From Solirubrobacterales bacterium (GTDB taxonomy: Bacteria; Actinomycetota; Thermoleophilia; Solirubrobacterales; Solirubrobacteraceae), in NCBI GenBank assembly GCA_017354065.1, contig JAFMRN010000006.1, positions 1 to 19,299 on the forward strand: a stretch of 19,299 bases of DNA, written 5' to 3'. The notes under the pieces were generated by a model, which was not told where the DNA came from, ran no database searches, and saw nothing but the letters and a program-made list of their open reading frames with translations. Below are positions 14,729 to 19,299 of this stretch, one piece after another. Within the stretch, counting starts at the first letter, position 1, and each line of letters starts with the position of its first letter. The translations under genes and the position numbers were made by a program.

Positions 14729-15525
14729 CGGGGGGTGTTCAGGATCGGGTTGGTTGCCAGCAAGGTCTGGGTGAAGACGTAGTCGATGGAGCCGATGCCG
14801 ATGAAGGCGAGCACTACCGCCTGGTTGACCGCGCGGCCGACGCCCTCGGCGCCGCCGGCTGCGGTCAGGCCCTTGTAACAGCAGACGATCGCGATCATCG
14901 CGCCGAACAGCGTCGACTTGATCAGCATCGCGAGAAACTCAATCGTCGTCGCCTGGGCGATGAACGTCGCGAGGTACGGGCCCACCTGGGCGCCGTTGGA
15001 GAGGGTCACGAGGATGCCGCCGAGCAGGCCGAACAGCAGCGCGTAGATGGAGAACAGCGGGGTCAGCAGCATCAGCGACAGGAACCGCGGCACGACCAGG
15101 CTCTTGATCGGGTCGACACCGAGCACCATCAGCGCGTCCAGCTCCTCGCGGATCTTGCGGGCGCCGAGGTCGGCGGTCATCGCCGTGCCGGCGACGCCGG
15201 CCATCACCAGCGCGCAGATGAACGGCGCGAGCTCACGGACCACGACCAGCACGAACAGGCCGCCGAGGCGGTCGATCGCGCCCACGTAGTTGAGGAAGTC
15301 GCCGAGCTCGATACCGGCCGGGCCGTAGGTGAAGGCCAGGGAGGCGATGATCATCGGCATCCAGCCGACGCGGAGCGCGAACAGGAACTGGTCGACCAGC
15401 TCCGGCCCGTAGTTGTAGGGCGGCGTCACGGCGGCCACCAGGCTGCGCCAGAACAGCAGCACCATCGATCCGATCGTCTCGATGAACGCCCGGAACGGCT
15501 CGTAGATCTTCAGTACTGCGGTCAC
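14725..15525 (-). CDS. YrbE/MlaE family ABC permease, first of pair and of the mce operon
   Basis: 266 residues from a GTG at 15525 preceded by AGGAGAGG (15534-15541). An amphipathic N-terminal helix is followed by several membrane helices (about 46-66, 88-114, 145-171 and 198-216). The MlaE signature ARKIREELDALMVLGVDP (about 122-139) marks the coupling helix to the ATPase. It is the first gene of the eight-gene mce operon. No ATPase gene (MceG/Mkl/MlaF type) lies upstream or downstream in this window, so the energising subunit must be encoded elsewhere, as in mycobacteria, where one MceG serves several Mce systems. Confidence 0.96.
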   Translation of the reverse strand: MTAVLKIYEPFRAFIETIGSMVLLFWRSLVAAVTPPYNYGPELVDQFLFALRVGWMPMIIASLAFTYGPAGIELGDFLNYVGAIDRLGGLFVLVVVRELAPFICALVMAGVAGTAMTADLGARKIREELDALMVLGVDPIKSLVVPRFLSLMLLTPLFSIYALLFGLLGGILVTLSNGAQVGPYLATFIAQATTIEFLAMLIKSTLFGAMIAIVCCYKGLTAAGGAEGVGRAVNQAVVLAFIGIGSIDYVFTQTLLATNPILNTPR

Positions 15526-15533
15526 GCCCTCGG

Positions 15534-15541
15534 CCTCTCCT
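15534..15541 (-). promoter_or_regulatory. Ribosome binding site of the first mce-operon gene
   Basis: AGGAGAGG on the minus strand, 8 nt before the GTG at 15525. It supports the GTG as the true start of the first YrbE gene. Confidence 0.75.
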
Positions 15542-15549
15542 CAACTCCC

Positions 15550-15570
15550 GGGAGATCTTCCAAATCTCCC
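15550..15570. promoter_or_regulatory. Inverted repeat in the mce leader, candidate operator or RNA hairpin
   Basis: Perfect 7-bp arms GGGAGAT (15550-15556) and ATCTCCC (15564-15570) around a 7-nt centre. It extends outward to CCGGGAGAT / ATCTCCCCGG if one C is bulged. It falls about 7-27 nt downstream of the start point predicted from the promoter. It could be a roadblock operator for a repressor of the mce operon or a 5'-leader hairpin upstream of the ribosome site. No regulator gene is nearby. Confidence 0.45.
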
Positions 15571-15583
15571 CGGACCGACGGGG

Positions 15584-15613
15584 ATCTTATTGGCGGGAAC
15601 GCTCTCCTGACAA
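15584..15613 (-). promoter_or_regulatory. Predicted sigma-70-type promoter of the mce operon
   Basis: On the minus strand TTGTCA (15613-15608; 5 of 6 to TTGACA) is separated by 18 nt from TAAGAT (15589-15584; 4 of 6 to TATAAT, with the key first TA and final T). Transcription would begin near 15577, giving a leader of about 50 nt. The promoter lies between the tRNA-Gln gene and the first YrbE gene. Confidence 0.55.
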
Positions 15614-15655
15614 CAAGGAACCGTTAGCCGCAATACCGGCTTCACACCAACTCAA

Positions 15656-15726
15656 CTGCCCGGGATGGATTCGAACCACCGTTGCCGCATCCAGAGTGCG
15701 GAGTCTTGCCACTAGACGACCGGGCA
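15656..15726 (-). tRNA. tRNA-Gln (anticodon CTG)
   Basis: The minus strand folds as a tRNA of 71 nt. It has a perfect 7-bp acceptor stem TGCCCGG / CCGGGCA with discriminator G, a D-arm around TCTAGTGGCAAGA, and an anticodon stem CCGCA / TGCGG with loop CTCTGGA, which places CTG at 34-36. The T-arm is GGTGG-TTCGAAT-CCATC with one G-T pair. CTG reads CAG, hence glutamine. CCA is not encoded. It lies 29 nt after the trkA stop on the same strand, so it may be co-transcribed with that operon or have its own promoter in the gap. Confidence 0.95.
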
Positions 15727-15755
15727 ATAGCCGGGCCTGAGCGTAGCAATAGCGG

Positions 15756-16430
15756 CTAGAACGCAGGGCTTCCCGCGGGCGCAAACGCGCCGGTGATCTC
15801 ACCCTCAAGGCCGGGGTCGAGGATCAGCAGGACCTGGTCCCCCGCTGACATCACGCTGTCGACCTTCGGCACGAAACCGGCCCCATCGCGCAGCACCGAG
15901 ATGATCAGCGCGCCGTCCGGCAGCGCCACGTCGGACACGCGCTTTCCGTCCGCTTCAGAACCGGCGCCGACCTCGAGCTCGATGATCTCCAGATGCTCTT
16001 CCTCCAGCGCCAGCAGCTGGACCAGGCCGTACTCGGGCACCTCGTGCTCGATCAGGCGCATGATCAGGTCGGTCGCAGAGACCGCGGGCTGGATCCCGAG
16101 CAGCTTGAAGTGCTGGAGGTTGCGCGGGTTGTTGACGCGCGCCACGATCCGTTGCACGCCGTATTTCTCGCGCGACATCTGGCAGATCAGGATGTTGTCC
16201 TCGTCATCGCCGGTGACCGCGATCACCAGATCGGCGCGCTGGATCCCGGCGCGCTCCAGGACCCACATCTCGGTCGCGTCGCCGTACTGGACGGCGTGCT
16301 CCAGCTCCTCCTCCACGACGCGGTAACGCTCGTGGTTGGACTCGATCAGCGTCACCTCGCGGTCCTTGCCGATCAGCTCACGCGCGAGGTTCCAGCCGAC
16401 CTTGCCGGCACCGCAGATGATCACGTACAT
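15756..16430 (-). CDS. trkA: TrkA family potassium uptake regulator with RCK_N and RCK_C
   Basis: 224 residues from ATG 16430, whose first base is the last base of the upstream stop (TGATG). Residues 1-125 form the RCK_N Rossmann domain: the nucleotide motif GAGKVG (7-12), the acidic end of beta-2 at LIESN (28-32), then GDATEMWVLERAGI and ADLVIAVTGDDEDN. Residues about 135-212 form RCK_C (LEIIELEVGAGSEADGKRVSDVALPDGALIISVLRDG), the ligand-binding or dimerising half. Such cytoplasmic proteins bind NAD(H) or ATP and gate a Trk/Ktr-type K+ channel. The neighbouring gene encodes a second TrkA-type protein, the arrangement known for the actinobacterial CeoB/CeoC pair. No channel gene lies in the window. 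Confidence 0.93.
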   Translation of the reverse strand: MYVIICGAGKVGWNLARELIGKDREVTLIESNHERYRVVEEELEHAVQYGDATEMWVLERAGIQRADLVIAVTGDDEDNILICQMSREKYGVQRIVARVNNPRNLQHFKLLGIQPAVSATDLIMRLIEHEVPEYGLVQLLALEEEHLEIIELEVGAGSEADGKRVSDVALPDGALIISVLRDGAGFVPKVDSVMSAGDQVLLILDPGLEGEITGAFAPAGSPAF

Positions 16431-16858
16431 CAGGCCACCGGCTCCAGCGCGAGCTTCTCAGCCTGATCAATCGCGATCTGGGTCGGGCAGATCGTGTGCA
16501 GTCCCTGCTCGGCGTACCAGCCCGCGCGGCCCGGGTCGGCGACCCGCACCACGACCCGTGGCACCTTGAACCGGCGCTGGGCGATCTGGGCGATCACGAG
16601 GTTCGTGTTGTCGCCGCTGGTGGCCGCCAGGAACACGTCCGCGCGCTCGATCCCGGCCTCAATCAGCCCGTCGATCTCCAGCGCGGCGCCGACTGTGAAG
16701 CGGCCGCCCGCGTCCTCCCAGGTCGATGTCTGGTCACGATCCAGCCGCTCATGGGACAGCGGGTCGGCATCCAGTACGGAGATCTCGTGCCCGGCCTCCA
16801 GCGCTCGTTTGGCGACGGCTGCGCCGACGCGGCCACAACCCACAATCAGGATCAGCAT
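16430..16858 (-). CDS. TrkA_N-only NAD-binding protein (CeoC/TrkB-like, short)
   Basis: 142 residues starting MLILIVGCGRVGAAVAKRALEAG, with GCGRVG as the nucleotide-binding loop (7-12) and an aspartate-rich beta-2 end (LDADP, 29-33). It continues DGLIEAGIERADVFLAATSGDNTN and VVVRVADPGRAGWYAEQGL, the complete RCK_N fold. It ends at PTQIAIDQAEKLALEPVA, where an RCK_C domain would normally begin; related actinobacterial TrkB/CeoC proteins of about 220 residues have that domain. No frameshift is evident and the next gene starts at its stop, so the short form appears genuine. It probably forms mixed rings with the downstream TrkA. AGGGA lies just before the ATG. Confidence 0.88.
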   Translation of the reverse strand: MLILIVGCGRVGAAVAKRALEAGHEISVLDADPLSHERLDRDQTSTWEDAGGRFTVGAALEIDGLIEAGIERADVFLAATSGDNTNLVIAQIAQRRFKVPRVVVRVADPGRAGWYAEQGLHTICPTQIAIDQAEKLALEPVA

Positions 16859-16882
16859 TGTCCCTAGCCTACGCCTCTGGCG

Positions 16883-17311
16883 CTACTGACCGGGGACCCA
16901 GAGCTTGCCGCTTGACTGCGCCGGCCCGGCCCCTTCTTTGCCGGGCTGGGCGGGCGCCGGCGCCTCGGCACCCTCGAGCTTCAGCTCGCCGCCACCGCCG
17001 ATCTGCACGTAGGCCATCTGCAGCTGAGACAGCGCGTCGCGGACCTGTGAGGCCTGCTCAGGCGCGGTCGCGTCGATCAGCGGCGCCAGCGTCCGCACGC
17101 CCTCGATCGCCGTCTGCACCTGGGTCGGATCGCGCTCATCCTCGGTGCCCTCGATCAGGCCGGCGCGGCGCATGCCCAGGTTGATCAGCGTCACAACATT
17201 TTCCAGCAGTACCTGCTGGACGTTGATCTTCTTGATCTCGGCCTCATAGGCAGCTCGAAGCTCTTCTTCGCTGGCGCCCTGTTGCGGGTCGGGCTGTTGC
17301 TGGTCGGTCAT
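16883..17311 (-). CDS. Small helical protein of unknown function (DUF1844-like core)
   Basis: 142 residues from ATG 17311, overlapping the stop of the ligase gene by 4 nt. The N-terminus is Gln/Glu-rich (TDQQQPDPQQGASEEEL). A predicted helical core at about 25-105 contains VQQVLLENVVTLINLGMRRAGLI and VRDALSQLQMAYVQIGG. The tail is Ala/Pro/Gly-rich and ends KLWVPGQ. The core pattern (a first helix with a LIxLG-type turn, a loop, a helix of paired hydrophobics, then a late LxxLQxAYVQ) reminds me of DUF1844, but the match is weak and made by eye only. No catalytic motif or membrane segment is seen, so it is likely cytoplasmic. Its function is unknown, and its position between the ligase and the TrkA pair gives no clear clue. 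Confidence 0.85.
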   Translation of the reverse strand: MTDQQQPDPQQGASEEELRAAYEAEIKKINVQQVLLENVVTLINLGMRRAGLIEGTEDERDPTQVQTAIEGVRTLAPLIDATAPEQASQVRDALSQLQMAYVQIGGGGELKLEGAEAPAPAQPGKEGAGPAQSSGKLWVPGQ

Positions 17312-18492
17312 CCCGTTACCTCCTCGGCGGTTCCCGCGGCAGCATACGAGTCACGCGTGTCGTTGACGATCCGGGCGTACGCCTGCTCCAGGCTGCCGGC
17401 CTCCGCCAACAGCCTGCGTTGCTGCTGTGTGCCGCTGCTGATCGGCAGCGGTACATCGATGCCCAGCTCACGCCGCGCCGGTTCGCTCCATTGCAGCAGA
17501 CGCGCGGCCGCCTCGGTCGCAGGGTAGGCCTCGGGGCGCGCGGGATCCGAGAAATCCAGCAGGCTTCCGTCCAGCCCATAGCGAATCGCCCGCCAGAGGT
17601 TCTCCTCGATCAGTCGCGAGGGCATCAGGCCGGCCTGATCCTCATCAGCGTCAACCTCAAGTACAGCTTGAGCCATACAGGCCACGACCAACGCAGCAAG
17701 CGCGTCGGAGTCCTCGGCCGTGTTCTGCGCGTCGCAGATCCGCACCTCAACCGTGCCGAAGCTCAGATGCGGGCGGACCGACCACCAGACCTGCGTGTAC
17801 TCGACGATCGAGCGGGTCCGGACCAGCAGGTCTATGTAGTCGGCGTAGTTGCGCCAGTCGCCAAACGGGTCGGGGACACCGCAGCGCGGGAAGCTGCGCG
17901 TGAAGGTCTGGGAGCGCACCGACGCGAGACCGCTGTCGCGCCCGTCCAGGAACGGTGAGTTGGCGGAGATCGCCAGCAGCACCGGCAGCACCGGGCGCAG
18001 CCGGTCACAGACGCGCACGGCACGGTCGGCGCCGCGCACGCCCATGTGGACGTGCAGGCTGAAGGTGTTGTTGCGCCAGGCGACCCATTTGAGTCCGTCC
18101 TCGACCCGGTGGTAGTGCTCGGTGTCGATGATCGGCTGCTCCAGGTACGGCGACCAGGGGTGCGTGCCAGTCGCGCCCAGCGCGACGCCGTGCTCGCCGG
18201 CCAGGCGGAACAGGGCCCGGCGGTACTCGTTCTGGCGCCGGATCGCATCGGCCAGGCTCTCACCGCGACCCGAGCGAATCTCGATCTCGGAGGAGATCAG
18301 CTCACCGGACACCGACTCGGCCAGCAGCGGGTCCTCCAGCGCGGCGCTGGCCAGCTCCGGGTACCGCGGTACCAGCCCCAGGTGCTGGGGATCCAGCAGC
18401 GCGAACTCCTCCTCGAGACCGACCGTGAAGTCCTGGCCGTCCTCGAACAGGGCCCGGCCGGCCTGGATATCGATCTCACCTTCGGCGCTCAT
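17308..18492 (-). CDS. GCS2 family carboxylate-amine ligase (YbdK type)
   Basis: 394 residues from ATG 18492, overlapping the upstream glutaredoxin-like stop by 4 nt. The family (glutamate-cysteine ligase family 2) is recognised from VGLEEEFALLD (24-34), with the ATP/metal-binding acidic cluster. Further marks are GATGTHPW (106-113), WRNNTFSLHVHMGV (139-152), NSPFLDGRDSGLASVRS (178-194), SVRPHLSFGTVEVRICD (238-254) and ENLWRAIRYGLDG (297-309). Members join a carboxylate, often glutamate, to an amine using ATP. E. coli YbdK has weak glutamate-cysteine ligase activity, and others act in specialised pathways. The true substrate here is unknown. Its length and intact motifs point to an active cytoplasmic enzyme. 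Coupling to a glutaredoxin-like gene fits a thiol-related role, which is inference. Confidence 0.93.
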   Translation of the reverse strand: MSAEGEIDIQAGRALFEDGQDFTVGLEEEFALLDPQHLGLVPRYPELASAALEDPLLAESVSGELISSEIEIRSGRGESLADAIRRQNEYRRALFRLAGEHGVALGATGTHPWSPYLEQPIIDTEHYHRVEDGLKWVAWRNNTFSLHVHMGVRGADRAVRVCDRLRPVLPVLLAISANSPFLDGRDSGLASVRSQTFTRSFPRCGVPDPFGDWRNYADYIDLLVRTRSIVEYTQVWWSVRPHLSFGTVEVRICDAQNTAEDSDALAALVVACMAQAVLEVDADEDQAGLMPSRLIEENLWRAIRYGLDGSLLDFSDPARPEAYPATEAAARLLQWSEPARRELGIDVPLPISSGTQQQRRLLAEAGSLEQAYARIVNDTRDSYAAAGTAEEVTG

Positions 18493-18737
18493 GGCGCGCT
18501 CACAATACCGAGCGCCCGGATCAGCCCCGGCTCGTCCACGAAGAACTGAAAGCGCTCTTGGCCGTCGACCGCCACCACCGGAATCCGTTCCAGATAGGCC
18601 AGCATCAGCGCATCATCGGACTCTATGTCGATCAGCTCCAGCGCGAAGCCGTGGCGCGCCCGGACGCGCTCAATCACCGCCAGCGCCTGGTCACAGAGAT
18701 GACAGCCCTCCCGCATGTAGACCTTCACTTCGCTCAT
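18489..18737 (-). CDS. Glutaredoxin-like small thiol-disulfide protein
   Basis: 82 residues from ATG 18737, overlapping the tsaD stop (ATGA). The sequence MSEVKVYMREGCHLCDQALAVIERV gives the first beta strand and a CHLC active site (C12, C15). IDIESDDALMLAYLERIPVVAVDGQERFQF supplies the strand, cis-Pro (IPVV) and beta hairpin of the thioredoxin fold. The length and the CHLC motif match the short glutaredoxin-like (DUF836) group rather than true glutaredoxin with CPYC. These proteins are presumed cytoplasmic reductases or thiol-transfer proteins with mostly unknown partners. The downstream GCS2 ligase is translationally coupled. Confidence 0.92.
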   Translation of the reverse strand: MSEVKVYMREGCHLCDQALAVIERVRARHGFALELIDIESDDALMLAYLERIPVVAVDGQERFQFFVDEPGLIRALGIVSAP

Positions 18738-19299
18738 GCGTGCTGGCCTGTGGGGTATACGTCAAGGCCGAGGTAAGCCGGGAACCGGACCGGTTCGCTG
18801 TACAGCGCCGCGGCGGCGATCATCGCCGCGTTGTCCGTGCACAGCTCGCGGGCGGGCACATGGACCTCGACGCCCAGCTCCCGCACCGCGGCCCGCAGCG
18901 CACCGTTGGCCGCCACGCCGCCGCCCAGCGCCAGACGCTCGGCGCCGGTCTGTTTCAGCGCGCGGCGCAGGCGCAGCATCAGCGTTTCAACTATCGCGGC
19001 CTGGTAGGCGGCCGCCAGATCGGCACGCCGGCGGGCAGCCTCGATCTGCCCGAGGTCCCGGACCTTGTAGAGCAGCGCGGTCTTCAGCCCGGCGAAGGAG
19101 AAGTCCAGCCCGCCCATGCGGCTGGCGGTCGGGAACTCGAACGCGGCGGGGTCCCCGTCGCCGGCGAGCGCCTCCAGCGCGGCGCCGCCCGGGTAGCCGA
19201 GGCCGAGCAGCCGCGCCCCCTTGTCGAACGCCTCCCCCGCCGCGTCGTCGAGCGTCTGCCCGAGCACGTCGTAATCCGGCCCCGCGCCGCTCACGCGCG
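18734..19299 (-). CDS. tsaD: tRNA N6-adenosine threonylcarbamoyltransferase TsaD, C-terminal part (5' end off window)
   Basis: The frame is open to the right edge and the visible 188 residues are the C-terminal half of TsaD (Gcp/Kae1 family). The landmarks are DYDVLGQTLDDAAGEAFDKGARLLGLGYPGG, MGGLDFSFAGLKTALLY, LALGGGVAANGALR and CTDNAAMIAAAA, the last carrying the late metal-binding Asp. TsaD, with TsaB and TsaE, transfers threonylcarbamoyl from TC-AMP to A37 of ANN-decoding tRNAs to make t6A, which is essential or near-essential in bacteria. A GTG at 19294 is internal to the protein, because the family pattern continues upstream of it, so it is not the start. The gene leads into the glutaredoxin-like gene with a 4-nt overlap. 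Confidence 0.96.
   Translation of the reverse strand, partial: RVSGAGPDYDVLGQTLDDAAGEAFDKGARLLGLGYPGGAALEALAGDGDPAAFEFPTASRMGGLDFSFAGLKTALLYKVRDLGQIEAARRRADLAAAYQAAIVETLMLRLRRALKQTGAERLALGGGVAANGALRAAVRELGVEVHVPARELCTDNAAMIAAAALYSEPVRFPAYLGLDVYPTGQHA

Noticed and set aside
15724..15753. 8-bp direct repeat GCAATAGC at 15724-15731 and 15746-15753, at the tRNA 5' end
   Set aside because: Considered as an integration-site remnant, but such sites normally overlap the tRNA 3' end, the repeat is short and no integrase or foreign DNA is present.
1..19299. CRISPR arrays, insertion sequences, phage or toxin-antitoxin genes
   Set aside because: No regularly spaced repeats, transposase or integrase motifs, or matching small gene pairs were found on reading both strands.

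Overview
This window is GC-rich, gene-dense bacterial DNA of actinobacterial type. The strongest taxonomic hint is the full mce locus (two YrbE permeases followed by six MCE proteins) with no linked ATPase gene. Together with a divergent FtsH-like protease and a tsaD / glutaredoxin / GCS2 / TrkA-pair operon, it suggests Actinomycetota, most plausibly the Solirubrobacterales/Thermoleophilia. That placement is inference; no rRNA or marker phylogeny is available here.

Layout. (1) Bases 1-1321, minus strand: the 5' 440 codons of a flavin-dependent monooxygenase of the NtaA/SnaA/DszA type, cut by the left edge. A 28-bp palindrome lies just upstream of its start, and a strong hairpin separates it from the next gene. 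(2) 1428-1613, minus: a 61-residue YegP/DUF1508 protein, divergent from (3) 1781-4294, plus: a membrane AAA+ zinc protease of the FtsH family with large unusual insertions. It overlaps (4) 4279-5115, plus: an unrecognised single-pass membrane protein. (5) 5150-15525, minus: an eight-gene mce operon, tightly packed (1-4 nt overlaps or gaps of 1 and 15 nt), transcribed from a recognisable promoter at about 15584-15613. (6) 15656-15726, minus: tRNA-Gln(CTG). (7) 15756-19299, minus: a six-gene operon reading tsaD (5' part beyond the right edge), a glutaredoxin-like protein, a GCS2 carboxylate-amine ligase, a small helical protein, a TrkA_N-only protein and a full TrkA/RCK protein.

How the genes work together. 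The YrbE proteins should form the membrane permease of an ABC-type lipid importer, and the six MCE proteins the extracytoplasmic substrate-carrying assembly. The energising ATPase (MceG/Mkl type) must be encoded elsewhere, as in mycobacteria. The FtsH-like protein and the overlapping single-pass protein look like a two-gene unit. The protease has four predicted membrane helices and almost no extracytoplasmic domain, while its neighbour has one helix and about 235 extracytoplasmic residues, so the neighbour could supply the missing domain. The right-hand operon mixes tRNA modification (t6A), thiol chemistry and a two-protein TrkA-type potassium-uptake regulator.

There is no gene-free stretch over 300 bases, and I see no insertion sequence, phage gene or CRISPR array. 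The least ordinary parts are the FtsH-like pair, the long low-complexity tail of the second MCE protein, and the palindromes in the control regions.
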